Assembly (NCBI GenBank): GCA_000711775.1
Contig: ARYC01002002.1
Location: 1-64,000, forward strand
DNA length: 64,000 nt
Reading direction: 5' to 3'
From: Oxytricha trifallax
Lineage: Eukaryota; Ciliophora; Spirotrichea; Sporadotrichida; Oxytrichidae
The position numbers and the translations under genes were made by a program. Position 1 is the first letter of the stretch. Each line of letters opens with the position of its first letter. The notes below the pieces were generated by a model. The model was not told the origin of the DNA. It ran no database searches and saw nothing but the letters and a program-made list of their open reading frames with translations. Of this stretch, positions 11,593-23,600 are shown piece after piece.

Positions 11593-12890
11593 ATGGCAAA
11601 CAAGTGTGTGGGAGACAGAGAGGAGGAGAAAGGTATTAATGAAATTCCTATACAAACTGAAGAAATAGAAATATACTTTTGTGAGCTGTGTGAGAGAGAT
11701 TTTGCTCATAAATCTAGCTGGTACAGGCATATGAAAGTCCATAAGGAAGCTAAGCCTACTGTATACTTAAAGCATGACAAAGTTATGGAAAGTATGATTG
11801 CTTTGAGTGCCATAAGCAGTACTCTCACACAAGAGACTTAAAGAAGCATCTTTTAAAAGCCCACAAGAAAGAAATAAAAGTTGAAGATTAAAACACTCAA
11901 CTAAAGTTGCTCAACAAAAGAAAAGCAAGGGAGCTCTTTAAGTTGCTGAGCTTTAACAGGCAAGCGAATCAGAGTATGTGAGGATTGCACGCAACCTCTT
12001 AGCATCAGAGGTCACTAAAATAATCATTAAAATATAATACAAGAAAATTCCAGTACTTGCATAGATTGACTTAGATACTTCTCTCTAAAGCTACCTAATA
12101 CTAGAGGACTCCTATGACAAGAAAGTTATTAAGGATCATCAGTATGCTTACAAGGCATATCCTTTCAAATATCTCATTAGTAATGATAATATTAAATGGA
12201 GTTTACTAATGAATATTAAGAACTCACTCAGGCTAAGTTTAAAGAGTGCAAATACTTAATAAAGCTAGATGCTGTTCTCCTAGCCAAAGATCATGTAGCT
12301 TTCAGATAACACTCTTTGAAATGACACTCAGAGATTTCATAACTGATCAAAGAAATCATAGATAGCTTGCATTAATATCAACTAAGCTATACAAGGTATC
12401 AAAGAGCTTCATAAGTTAGGCTTTGTTCACAAAGATCTCAAGCCTGAGAATATAATGTTGAACTTTTCACCAGTAACAGTAACAATTATTGATTTCAACA
12501 GAGCCTTAAGAGTGGAAGTATCAAGACTTGGAAGTGTAATGGAACTCCAGGCTATTATCCAGAAAGAGAAGACTGGAGAGATGGAGACTTATAGTGGGAT
12601 GTGTGGGCTTTAGCAGCAATTATAATAGAGATCGATATGCCTCGCAATGAATACTACTCTACAAGATGCGAGAAGGATGCTAAACAAAGAATAAGGCAAT
12701 TTATTGAAAAAACAAGAGTATCTCAATCAATGAAACAAATGGCAGAGTCAATAATAATAAAACCAAACTCAAGATCAGACATATCAATAGAGCAGATAGA
12801 GTTGTGGTTAAGTAAGATAAACTTCAGACCTCTCCACATGATCGAAAAGTGCATTTTGAGTGATTAAATTAAATACATTTACTATAAATT
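11593..12890 (+). pseudogene. TBE 57-kDa zinc-finger/kinase protein, frameshifted
   Basis: Same start as copy A (MANKCVGDREEEKG). The first C2H2 finger is complete; the frame breaks just after LKHDKV because of a one-base deletion near 11785, before the second finger. The kinase half survives in pieces, including DFNRALRVE near 12490 and the C-terminal segment from about 12601. Other small indels are visible when aligned with copy A, near 12190 and 12305. Confidence 0.82.
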
Positions 12891-12980
12891 TCATTGAAAC
12901 CTATTAATAACCCCAACCCCTAACAAATTCCCTACAAATCATAGCACTTATAAACCTCATTAAGGGGTTTTGGGGTTTTG

Positions 12981-14054
12981 AATGCTGATTTAATTGATTT
13001 TAAAATAAATTTGTTATGTTTTGTATGAAATTATTTATTCTTTACATTAGAAATTTAAAGTTTCCAAAAGTTTATATTCTTAGAATTTTCATAACTTACT
13101 ATGCTTCAAAAATAGTATAATTACTATGTGAGGACAACTTATATTTTTAAATCTATACAGTTACTTTATAGCCTAATTGAATTATAAACTTTTTATTACC
13201 AATTAATTTAACAATATTTATAAGATAAGATTCTCATTATTTTGATTTTATTATTCAACTTTCTTGAGGAATTTTAATGGTTTAACTTTTCACTTGTACA
13301 TCTTCTAAATAATATTCATTTAAAAAACAAATTTAAGATATTTTAAAAAGTTCCTATTTCAAAGAAAGATTATTGGAAAATAGGGTAAATATTATTCAAA
13401 ATATGTAACAAATAAAATGCTTTTTTTTGTAAATAAAGATTCTAGTAAATTAAGAGACATTTTTTTTCTTATACCTTGATTTCATATATAAAAATACTGG
13501 TATATAGAGAGCCAATATGTAAAATAATTGTTAGTAAAAGATAAGAAAAAAATAATAGCCTAAAGGATTACTTTCAACAAACTTAACAATTCAAAGAAAA
13601 ATATTCATAATATTAAATGTCTTAAATAAATTAAGTTCTGACATTCAAAAATCTAAAAAATATTTCCATAATGAAATTTGTTAATCCAACGACTAAGAAT
13701 CCAAATTTTATTAATCAAGATATAAATGAAAATATGAATTAAGTTTAGGGGTTTTAGGGTTTTAAATGATTTTACTGCAGAATTTAAGGAAACGAAAAAT
13801 ATTTGCTAACAATAAGTAAAGCTATCTCACATGAATTTAATAATTTTTATTTATTTTATAGAATAAGTTAACACAAAATAAATGCAATTTTTATTTTAAA
13901 TTTAATGAAATCTTCTTTAGAATTAATCTAAACAATTAAAAATTACATTATATTTTTAAAAATGTTTTGCTTGAAAAGAATTAAATTTACGTTTATTGAA
14001 ATAAAAAACGTTATAATTATGCAAATCAAAGAAGTTTTATAAAAAATAAAGTGA
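12981..14054. other. AT-rich noncoding DNA before the kinase gene
   Basis: Very AT-rich, with homopolymer runs and no reading frame I trust. One G4T4-like stretch (GGGGTTTTAGGGTTTT at about 13747-13762) is a degenerate telomere-like motif with no element attached. The region may include the 5' noncoding part of the kinase locus and further IESs. Confidence 0.5.
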
Positions 14055-17000
14055 TATGATTGATTTACAAAATATCTTTTATAAACTTAATTGATTTTAT
14101 TAAAAACTACAGCATAAGAAAATATGATTAGACAAAATATGATTTCTTGGAATAAATAGGAGAGGGTTGTACTTCAAAAGTCTTTAAAGTGTGTAAAAAA
14201 AATAAGCCAGATAGATATTACGCTATAAAGATAATCAATAAGGAAAGTCTGTAGTAAGGACTTTAAGATGTCATAAAAAATGAAATATACTTTTTAAGGA
14301 GACTGGAATATTGTCCTAATATTGTTAATCTTCATGGAGTTTATCAAAGTTATAAAATATACTATTTAATCATTAGAAATTAATTATATTATTAATTTGA
14401 ATATTTTCGAAATATATATTTAAAAACCATTAAAAGAAGCAAGACTTCATATTTATAATAGTAAATTTAATATTTAAATAGTTTTATTTATAAAAAAATT
14501 TACTCTTTTTTTTGGAATTTATAATAGCAAACCATCAATACTTAGATTATTATAAGCCTTTTAAATATTATAACCGATTTTTTTAAAAGTAAAAAATTTT
14601 ATAACTTTTTGAAATCTTAATTCAGGAATTTTATTCACTTATTATTATAATCTTTAAATATTATCCTTTCTATAAATTTTTTTAGGCAATTATTTATAAA
14701 TTAAAAAAATGTTTTTAAATTTAAATAAACTTATCTGTAAACTTTTAAATTTATTTAAAGTGAAGAAAATATCTATATGGTTTTAAGGTACATGGAGGGA
14801 GGTGACCTACTGTATTGTAGAAAATAAATGAGATCTTTCAAAGAGAATTAGATTAGATTAATTTTTAGTCAGGTCCTCCTCTCATTAGATTTCATGCACA
14901 AGAGAAATATAGTCCACAGAGATATTAAGCCTGAGAATATTATTAAGTTTAATTCAATAATTTTATGAAAAACTTATGATTTAAAAAATTTTTAATAATT
15001 AAATTTAGATTTACTAGTTTATTTAAATTTTTAAAAACTTAAAAATATAAATTTTGTTATGTAATATCTTGATAAAATAAAAAGAAATAAATTCAATAGT
15101 TTATGTGGATGTATTTCTCGCAGATTTTGGATTTGCCAATTTTCAAAATGTTTGCTAATCAACTTTTTTTAAATGAATTATTTATTATTTATATATTTTA
15201 AGATAAACTTTTGTTAAGGATTAAGGATTTGTGTGCGGTACACTAGGTTATTTTTCCCCAGAGACACTAAAACGAGGAGATCACAATATATACCCCCAAG
15301 GCCCCCTTTTTAATATAGTATTATGAAATTATTAATATGTTTGGAAAATACATTTCTAATATGACTTTTAAATTAAAGCTAAGGAAATTACATCTTCTTT
15401 TATACAATGTATATATAAATATTAAAAATGTTATTTCTTTCGAGCAATTGATTTTCATTAAATATAATTATCTTGTTATATTATTATTTAAAGTTTATCA
15501 TTCGTTTTAAATAATGAATTTCGATTCAATATTCCATGCTTTTGATAATTATAATATGGTTTACTAATTATCAAAAATAAACAAAGAATAATTAACTTAG
15601 AAACAAGTCAAAAAAGAAAATGAATGAATTCTGTAAAAAAATAATATATACTTAATAAATCGTTTAAGCTTACCCTATCTTAATTAACTATAAAGATGCA
15701 TTGCATGAATTATTAAAATTAGATAGTTTAATGAAATATAAAAACAATCAAATTAATTGATTGAAATAAGTTTAAATCATTTTGGATAAATAGAAATATC
15801 TCAGAAAACAATCTATTCTTTTTGCAAATTTAATTTTCACTTCAAGATTAAGAGTTCTAATTATAATTTTAATATATAATTTAAGTGAAAATATTGGATA
15901 ATAACAATCAAATATCATGATGAATGAGCAAGAAAATATAAAAAGTCACAAAATGCAAATATTTTTATAATTTGAACATATGGCTAGAGTGACAATTACT
16001 CACCCTCCCATAAGGTGTGCTTTTTAAAATGTAAATTGATACAACTCGATTGCCTTAGCAAATTTTTCTTAAGAACTAGTCGAACCTGGAATAATGTTTT
16101 TGAGTTAAACCATTTTCAAAGTCAAAAAATCATAGATAAAATCGTAAAATTCGGCTCAGAAATACTTTTGACAAATTTCTTAAAAAACATCATATTTTCA
16201 AAAATCTGATATATTTTATTTTGCAAATCAATTATTTTAGGCAGAAATTATTGCTTACAGTAAGTTATCTTTTTATGGTAATATATTAAGAATATTTTAG
16301 ATTATTAAAAAATATAAAAATATATAAAATGATTAAAAATGTAGATTTATTACCATATAATGATAACTTACTGTTAGCAATAATTTCTGCCTAAAATAAT
16401 TGATTTGCAAAATAAAATATATCAGATTTTTGAAAATATGATGTTTTTTAAGAAATTTGTCAAAAGTATTTCTAAGCCACTACTACACCAAGGCCTGCTG
16501 AGGGTAGGCAGGGGAAGCTCGGTTCATCGCAGTAGGCGCCAGTCGTCGGGGTTCAATCTGTCAGTTCCTATACTCCTCGAGTTGACTGAACGCTAAGGAT
16601 TTCCCTGCATTAGATGAGCTACCTGGGATGAGTACAGCTTCCTAGGTAATAGGGAGCAGGATGAAGGTGGTGCTCAACCTTCAAAAGTGAGTAGATGAGA
16701 ACCATAGAAGCCAACGATAATGATTTTCCTCCCACACCAGGTCGGGTTAATGAGGCTACCACAGCAAAAGGACAGAGACTACTATCTCAGCAGCGGAGGA
16801 ACTTGGCAAGAGTTTAATCCAGACTCCCCTTTAATTGTTTACAGGAAGAAGATCTCTGCAAGCTCTGCTGGGGACACTCCTAAAAGAGCTAGGCTCTTGT
16901 CTCGTATGCATCTCGGTACAGGGAGAAGTGGAATTGGGGGGGCGAGGTGGTTTTTTGGAGTTTTTCTAGTTCATAACATGCCACATCATTGATTGCTACG

Positions 17001-18545
17001 TCAACTCACTTCAGAAAGGTCTACATCACGACTAAAATTGATGGTTTTATTTTAGTATTAAACAGTGAATTGTTAAATAATTTAATTTGAGTTTAACTCG
17101 TTAATCATCATCATCATCATTTCTAAGCCAAATTTATGATTTTATAAATGATTTTTTGACTTTGGAAATGATTTAACTCAAAAACTTTATTCCAGGTTCG
17201 ACTAATTCTTCTTCAGGCGATCGAGTTGTATCAATTTACATTTTAAAAAGTACACCTTAAGGTAGGGTGAGTGATTGTCACAATATCCGAAAATATGAAT
17301 ATATTGCTAATAAATATATAAATTTCTTTAATGTTTAATCCACTTAATTGCCTCCTTTAGTTAAAAATAATAAAATAGTTTTATACACAATTTATAAGCA
17401 ATGATTCTGTTTTATAGAAATAGTAATTAAAATAGATAGATTTCCTTTCATAATTTAAATTACATATTTATTTTGTAATTAAGGCTCTATTTAATAATTG
17501 TTGAATAATTTAAATATATCTTAAGAACATTTAAGTATTATTTAGAATTTATATAAAAGCTTTAACTCCCTAAATAATTTATTAATATAACATTTATGTA
17601 AATTTTAAAGATTGCTTAGGGTTTTGAATACGAAATCATTTTAATATTAATAAGTAGTATTGTAGGAATACATTTGATTTGGGAAATACATTTATAATTA
17701 ATAAATTAATAATTTAAAATCGTGGAAGTTAACTTTCTTGAAACCTAGACAATATGGTACTTGCTCGATAGGGAATTCTAAATCAGCTAGACTTTACTAT
17801 TGGCGGTATAATTTTATCGCATTCCTGAAGTGAGATAACTCGACTTTAATTTTTGGTGATTTGTTTAGTTGAATTTAATGCCAAAATTAAAGTCAAGTTA
17901 TCTCACTTTAGGAATGCGATAAAATTATACCGCCAATAGTAAAGTCTAGCTGATTTAGAATTCCCTATCGAGCAAGTACCATATTGTCTAGGTTTCAAGA
18001 AAGTTAACTGCCACGATTTTAAATTATTAATTTATTAATTATAAATGTATTTCCCAAATCAAATGTATTCCTACAATATTATCAATTTAAATCTGATATG
18101 TTTGGTGCAGGTTGCCTTTTGTACTTTAAAAATAATTATTTCTTCTAGTATTTCAATATATCAATATATATATATATATGGTTGCTTTGATACTTTTTGA
18201 TAACAGGGAAATATTGATAAAGTAATATATATTTTTTAATTCACTTTTATAATTTAAAAAAATTTAATTTAGAGAGCAAAGCAAAATAATATATAATCAG
18301 ATTATTTAAAATTTTGAAAATATCATTTTATTTTGAGTATAATTAATCAGAGGTAAAAACGAGAAATAGTTGTTAATAAATAATAAGAATTGTAACTTCC
18401 CTCTACATTACAGGGAAGAAATAAAATATTGCCTCCCTTAGATCAGTAAGGATCTCTTCGATCTGCTAAAGTAATTATTAAGCAAAAATGATGAGTTGAG
18501 ACCTAGTGCAGAAGATTCTCTAAGACATTAATTTTTCAAAACAAT
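14055..18545 (+). CDS. Protein kinase gene in at least eight MDSs
   Basis: Serine/threonine protein kinase, assembled by following pointers. MDS1 (~14055-14365) encodes [12 protein letters not shown] (Gly loop) and YYAIKII (ATP Lys). MDS2 (14773-14959) encodes [11 protein letters not shown] and the catalytic [14 protein letters not shown]3 (15090-15167) encodes ADFGFAN. MDS4 (15206-15313) encodes [15 protein letters not shown]5 (18086-18127) encodes [15 protein letters not shown]6 (from 18191) LITGKY, a probable MDS7 (about 18273-18330) [12 protein letters not shown], and MDS8 (about 18411-18540) DLFDLLKQLL and [14 protein letters not shown]. All catalytic residues are present and the order is N to C, so the gene is unscrambled. 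The 5' end and any C-terminal extension are not resolved. The 20.1-20.5 and 31.7-31.9 kb coding patches could belong to it. Confidence 0.85.
14362..14772 (+). other. IES 1 of the kinase gene (pointer CTAT)
   Basis: 411 bp including one pointer copy. CTAT occurs at 14362-14365 and 14773-14776, and joining there fuses KIYY to MVLRYMEGG in frame across the kinase hinge. There is no GT...AG, so this is DNA elimination rather than an intron. Confidence 0.75.
14951..15089 (+). other. IES 2 of the kinase gene (pointer AATTCAATA)
   Basis: 139 bp including one pointer. The 9-bp repeat AATTCAATA at 14951-14959 and 15090-15098 joins the HRDIKPEN segment to the DFG segment in frame with normal kinase spacing. 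Confidence 0.85.
15161..15205 (+). other. IES 3 of the kinase gene (pointer AACTTTT)
   Basis: 45 bp including one pointer. AACTTTT at 15161-15167 and 15206-15212 joins the DFG segment to the activation-loop and [10 protein letters not shown] segment in frame. Confidence 0.85.
15989..17281. mobile_element. Fold-back (long palindrome) element, interrupted
   Basis: The left arm (15989-~16275) begins GTGACAATTACTCACC. Its complement is found in two pieces: an inner piece at about 16360-16479 and an outer piece at about 17131-17281 ending GTGAGTGATTGTCAC. The loop is about 80 bp (16276-16358). The two right-arm pieces become contiguous once the retroposon at 16480-17118 is removed, so the palindrome was there first. 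No protein is encoded in the arms. Confidence 0.85.
16480..17118 (+). mobile_element. Retroposon (SINE-like), (ATC)n tail, 12-bp TSD
   Basis: 639 bp, much more GC-rich than the palindrome it sits in. It is flanked by perfect 12-bp direct repeats ATTTCTAAGCCA (16468-16479 and 17119-17130) and ends in a simple (ATC)n tail at 17106-17118. About 70-75 bp from the 5' end is CGGGGTTCAATC, close to a tRNA T-arm/B-box. The motif pair GGGGTTCAATC ... GATTTCCCTGC is shared with the retroposon at 53738-54129. A 90-codon frame at 16720 has no motif. No reverse transcriptase is visible, so it is nonautonomous. Confidence 0.82.
17660..18076. mobile_element. Hairpin MITE, copy 1 (417 bp, TA target)
   Basis: A nearly perfect palindrome with arms of about 195-200 bp and a short loop near 17860-17885. 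Termini are TTGTAGGAATACATTTGATTT and its complement, flanked by TA (17658-17659 and 18077-18078), as for Tc1/mariner insertions. Conserved blocks shared with copy 2 are AACCTAGACAATATGGTAC, GGCGGTA and TATCGCAT. It lies in IES 4 of the kinase gene, 9 bp from the next MDS. Confidence 0.9.
18122..18190 (+). other. IES 5 of the kinase gene (pointer TACTTT)
   Basis: 69 bp including one pointer. TACTTT at 18122-18127 and 18191-18196 joins GCLLYF to LITGKY in frame, giving the normal kinase subdomain IX-X sequence. The boundaries of the next two IESs (between about 18216-18272 and 18330-18410) I could not fix. Confidence 0.75.
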
Positions 18546-19149
18546 AAGCTAAGGAGTTAAATATTACTAAATTATAATCAATTTGAGAAAACTTTTTAAA
18601 AAAATAAAAAAAAATAAATCAATTTATATAATGACATTACAATCAATATCAAGCACAAATGAAAATAAAAATAATTATATTTTTATTTAATTCAATATTT
18701 TGCTTTAAAAAGTATATTATCCATTTAAATCTCATTTTAATTGAGAATGTATAGTTTTATGACTTTTAATAAATGAAAACGAAAAAAAAATTCTAATTTT
18801 CGTGCTTTATTAGTTCTATATGTCCAAATATGCAAATTAACTTAAACAAATTGTACTTTTGAATATTATATATATTTTAAAATTTAGAATAGAAAGCAAT
18901 TATGTGATTTATCTTTATCTTAAATTAATTTATTCTGAATTACAATACTCTCAATAAATGTAATATGAAAATAGCATTGAATTTTAGGGTAAGATTTTTA
19001 TGTTAATAGAATTAAAAATTATTAACCAATGAATAAATCGATGAATAAGAAGTAAATTAAAATCTTCAGTTATTTTTCCTCTTCTAAATTCAGAGACCTT
19101 CAGCCATAACTTAAAAAGAATTTGCAAGATAACAATATCCTAATTATGG
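18546..19149. other. AT-rich DNA, no gene recognised
   Basis: Very AT-rich, with frames open by chance in the ciliate code but without motifs. It may be IES or 3' noncoding DNA of the kinase locus. Confidence 0.45.
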
Positions 19150-20113
19150 ATTGTTCCGGCCTAGATTCCCTCAACCACCCCTCCCCCACCTCTCAATCGA
19201 CCAAGACCCCCTCCCCCACCCCTTAAAATACCCCATTTCATATCAAATTTTGTATCTGCAAGGTCTAAATCGAATTCCTTCTTGACATCTCGACAAAATA
19301 GACCCTATTTAATATATAAAATTTCATAAGATTTTCAAAATTCTTTACTTCCATGTTAGTGCCTTATTAGATATAAATTTTATGATTTGATAAGTTTCAC
19401 TATGTTTGCAACCATTTTTACACTTTCCCTAATGAAATATAAATTGAAAAAACTTTTCCATTAAATAATATTAGAATTTTATTTCTTAATAAAATTTATA
19501 TACAATAATGTACAAATTTTGGTTTTAAAAAATTTTATCTCTTAAATCAACTTTCATTCGACAATAATTCGAAGAAAAAGGTCAAGATTAATTTTTAAAG
19601 TTTTTAATTTTTAATTTGATTAATTAAATATTGAAAAATTTTTTAATCAAACTTGTGAAAAAAAAAATCTTTAAAAATTAATCTGACTTTTTCTTCGAAT
19701 TATGTCGAATAAAGTTGATTTAAGAGATAAAATTTTTTAAAAACCAAAATTTGTACAATTATTGTATATAAATTTTATTAAGAAATAAAATTCTAATATT
19801 ATTTAATGGAAAAGTTTTTTCAATTTATATTTCATTAGGGAAAGTGTAAAAATGGTTGCAAACATAGTGAAACTTATCAAATCATAAAATTTATATCTAA
19901 TAAGGCACTAACATGGAATTAAAGAATTTTGAAAATCTTATGAAATTTTATATATAAAATAGGGTCTATGATGTCGAGATGTCAAGAAGGAATTCGATTT
20001 AGACCCTGCAGATACAAAATTTGATATGAAATGGGATATTTTAAGGGGTGGGGGAGGGGGTCTTGTTTGACCGGGAGGTGAAGGGTGGGGGAGGGGATCT
20101 CGGCCGGAACAAT
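19150..20113. mobile_element. Second fold-back element (964 bp)
   Basis: The left terminus ATTGTTCCGGCC and right terminus GGCCGGAACAAT are complementary. Arms of about 450 bp run toward a centre near 19600-19650 that is a string of A/T runs. The outer ~100 bp of each arm is oddly C-rich or G-rich (CCCCTCCCCCACC and its complement), unlike the AT-rich inner arms. It is unrelated in sequence to the MITEs or the 15989 palindrome. No coding capacity. Confidence 0.88.
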
Positions 20114-20129
20114 GGATACTCTAAAAAGC

Positions 20130-20498
20130 TTAACCATTTTTATCCTATTAAAATTTACCAAATACTTGGACATAATATAAAAGGAAGCCCTTTGAGATTT
20201 CCATATAGTTACAATATTGACCAATATTATCAGCAAAACTATCTTTAAAATAGAATTATTATGTTCAAAACTCGTTGAAAACTTATAAAAGTTTATTAAA
20301 TAGTTCATTTGTGGCATTAATGATGATCTTGTATCAGATATTTAATTTGAGGTCAAAGAAAACATTAGATATATTATTTAAATTGAGATTATAGACTGCC
20401 TTTAAATGTACCATTTAAGGTAAATCACTCAGAACAATTAAAATAAAGACTAAAAATACTACACAATTTAATTCTGTTAATAATCGCTTATATTTTAT
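20130..20498 (+). CDS. Putative MDS of a cellular gene (fragment)
   Basis: In the ciliate code, open frames with coding-like residue use run from just after the fold-back to the edge of the 11-kb element, including CSKLVENLQKFIKQFICG and DDLVSDIQFEVKEN. They switch frame once near 20240, where an IES or intron is likely. The patch at 31668-31900 may continue the same gene after the element is removed. No domain is recognised. Linkage to the kinase gene upstream is possible but unproven. Confidence 0.4.
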
Positions 20499-20623
20499 AC
20501 ATAAACCCCAATACGTATGTTCGCATGAGTTTGATAAGTGAATAAAAAGTTTTAAATGCATCAATAAATAACGAAATTTAAAAGGACAGATTTTAACTTA
20601 ATTTGAGGGGGCCGATCCAGAGA
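20499..20623 (+). repeat. Left terminal inverted repeat of the 11-kb element
   Basis: Matches the complement of 31534-31658 almost base for base, from ACATAAACCCCAATACGT to GATCCAGAGA. Differences include GGACAG versus GCACAG and GGGGGCCGATCC versus GGGAGCTGATCC. The similarity stops sharply inside that point. Confidence 0.92.
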
Positions 20624-23600
20624 TTGCAAGTACGGTGAAGATGGGAAAAAATTGATGATTTTATTTTGAGGCCATACTTACCAGTCTTATAGAGTTTGAG
20701 ACGCTGACCAAGAATATGTGGGGTTTGTACCCCATTGACCGATTGGTTGCAAAGTTCCACCGTTCACACTGGTTGTTTGGGGATCTGCTTTTACCTCCAC
20801 ATTTGAATTAAGTTTGATTTTTATTAATTAATAACTACTACTTTAATAATTAAACTAATAATGGAATCAACTAAGAACTAAATCTGCGATGGCTCTCGCA
20901 CCCTCATTATTAGCCACGCACCTCACTTACTCTAAACTGAATTCACTGCGCTTTGCGCGCATCTTGAAGAGCAACTCACGTCCTCTCGATCCGTGTAATT
21001 GATTTTACGTAGTTGCATATTTCTACAAACTTTCTTTATAAACGCTGCGCTATTTTTACACTGTGATGTTTGTTACATTGAGATAACAGCATAGCTTCGC
21101 TTATCAGACAGTAATAATTTATGTGCATTTAAATCAATTAACAATAACTTCACTTGCACTCTTTGCAGAGTGCTTAAATACACTATTACTTATTCATGCA
21201 AGTGAAACAGCCCCTAGTGAAACAGCCTCCCTAATCTATATTATTCGCTTCGAACTTCTGCTCACTTTGTACGTTTATTGGGTGCAGTTAGTACTTTAAA
21301 TCAGAAAGCTGACATTCCCTATAAGAGGGGGAATTTAGTCAAACCAAAGTCGAAATATAAATATGCGAAGCCCCTGCACTTTGCTCTCTACGTACTCTAT
21401 TCTTCCACTATGAGGGAATTACTAATATTCTATTGTACTATAAATGAGGAGGAATGGAAGTTATGAAGTTGCAAATCATAATAATAAAGACATCCGCAAT
21501 CAAAATCATAGTTATAATAATAATGAGAAATATGGCTTAACCATCCCTAATTTTCCTCTCACTCTCATATTCTAATTTTCTCTTAAAACTCCACTGATTT
21601 CCAGGCAGTTTGAGAAATCCTGGTTTTATTCAGGGGTTGCTAACTTTATTGGATTCTTGCCCTGTAATTGGCCAGCTCTAAGTTCCTAATTTAAATTCAG
21701 AATCAATTGGTAACAAACATCAGGGCCCAAATAATTTCAAAGTTAGGAGCTCCGCTCCAATCTCCCTCACTTTTCTTCAACTGCCCTAACTTACCCTCAG
21801 TTTATCTCTCAAGTACTGGTTCTTGCTATCAAGTCAACTAACTGTACTCACTCAGTCTTCAAAACTTTTTCAAAATTTCAAACCTAATCATTGATTCGTA
21901 GTAGCATGGCTACTTTCAAACTTGATGTACTAAAATGAAAATTTTGGCAGCATTTCAGGTTTCTCTGGTTGTTTAATAATTTCAAAGAAAATTGAGCTGT
22001 CAGCTTATATTACCAACCTATATCCCTAACTGACCTAAAAGTTGGTTTAGCCCAGTAGTTGTAGTTAAAAAGTTAAAAATCAAAAACTCTAAAAAATTTA
22101 CTAAGTTTACTTGGTTTTCAAAACTTACAGCTATTTAATTAAAGACTAGTCTAAGTCAAAGTTTCAAGTGATGTTTGTTACACAAACTAAAATTTCAAGA
22201 ATTTTAAAGGGGAAAAATTCAAAAGCTTAAAAGCTTTGCAGTAATCACTCTAGTAGTTGCAAATTTTCAGCTGAAAGAATCAAAGCTGGGGTAAAGATTA
22301 ATCAAGCTTGGGTAATAGTGGCCACTATTAATTATATTTTAAAGCTAAACGTTTAAGCATAATTTTCAACATTGAAATTTCTAAAAAGTAACAAGCAAGA
22401 ATCATCAAAGTAACAGTAAGAACCCTTTTAATAATTTTAAGAACTAGAATCATTAAAGTAACATTAAGAACCAAAGTAACAAGTTTAAGAACCCAATTTA
22501 ATTAGCAAGTAAGAACCCAGTAGCATTTTTAATTTAATTTAATGAACCCAAAGTAACAGTTAACATTAAGAACTCCAAGAACCCTTTAGGAGATTATCTA
22601 GAATTTAAATTTGCTTTAGTAGCCTGGCCAGGCTTTACGATCGATTTAAATAACAAGTAACAAAGTAACAGTGAATTTTTTAAAAGTAGTAATTTAGAAG
22701 CAATAATTTTAACAGAACCCAAGATACATTAACAAAGAACCCAAGTAACATTAATTATAGAACCCTTGATTTAAAAAAACAAAACAATTAAAATTTACAA
22801 GCTTACTTTAGATTTTTTTGATTTTGATTTTAGAACTACTATTGAAGGCCTTCTTACAATGTTTACTGCTCGAGATTTTTGTTGAAAAATTGGTTTTGAT
22901 AATTTGGTTTTGATTATTGAATTTGATTTTGATTTAAGGAAGAGCAAGTCTAATCATTAAATAAAAAGGATAATGATCAGTTTAAGTTTAATCAATCTAC
23001 TATGCAACTGCGATCACTGGCTCTCCAAGTTACTTTGCCTCGAGTACATCCTAAGCTTTGTTTAGGCCCCCTGATGTCTCACTCACGTTTCACCACCAGG
23101 ATACGGCAAGTTATTGATTAAAAGTTTAAGCAAGATCTGAATCATTTAAAAAACACAATGATCAGTTTAGTTTATTTTTTTGTCGCGAAGTGCGAAAGTA
23201 TTTTATTATTTAATTAATTATAAAAATGACTCGAATTTATACTGTTTTTTTCGAGAAAATTTGAATATTCAAAACGGATGGCTATAAATCAATCCTGGAA
23301 ATTGTATATAATTTGACCAAGTTCAGCAACTTTGATCCCCCGAATTCGATTAAACTAAGTTTGCCCTGAGGTTAATTAAATGCTTGCATCAAGATGCGTA
23401 AATAATTTTGAGAGAAATTGATTTGCCTAATTAAATTCCTAACTTGCTTATACCTACAATTAATTGAATTACCTGGCCTAGGTACTCACCCAGACCGTAG
23501 AGAAGCGTCAAGGGGCTTCAAGCGTTAATCGGCTCAGGGAGTATCCCTAATAGTAATTTCAGGATTTGTGAGTGCTTATAGATAAAGCCAATAGTTCAGC

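Larger units (their letters stand above)
8921..12980 (+). mobile_element. TBE transposon, copy B (4.06 kb, decayed)
   Basis: Same structure and near-identical sequence to copy A. The left terminus is shortened by four bases (CAACCAAAACCCC, best explained by loss of AACC from the two-repeat telomeric end). The right terminus GGGGTTTTGGGGTTTTG is complete. Flanks are ATT on the left and AAT on the right. Genes: transposase (+) 9046-10060, 22-kDa (-) 10070-10856, 57-kDa (+) 11593-12890, each with at least one disabling change. Confidence 0.93.
15309..18085 (+). other. IES 4 of the kinase gene, 2.78 kb, full of mobile elements
   Basis: TTTAA at 15309-15313 and 18086-18090 joins the APE-motif segment to SDMFGAGC in frame. 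The pointer is short, so its exact edges could slide by a few bases. This one IES contains a fold-back palindrome (15989-17281), a retroposon inside that palindrome (16480-17118), and a hairpin MITE (17660-18076) ending 9 bp before the next MDS. Confidence 0.75.

Noticed and set aside
16720..16992. 90-codon frame as a protein gene
   Set aside because: It lies inside the retroposon at 16480-17118, which has a full TSD and tail; the frame has no recognisable domain.
15989..17281. Two independent inverted repeats side by side
   Set aside because: Removing the retroposon and one copy of its 12-bp TSD fuses the right-arm pieces into one palindrome, so there is a single interrupted fold-back.
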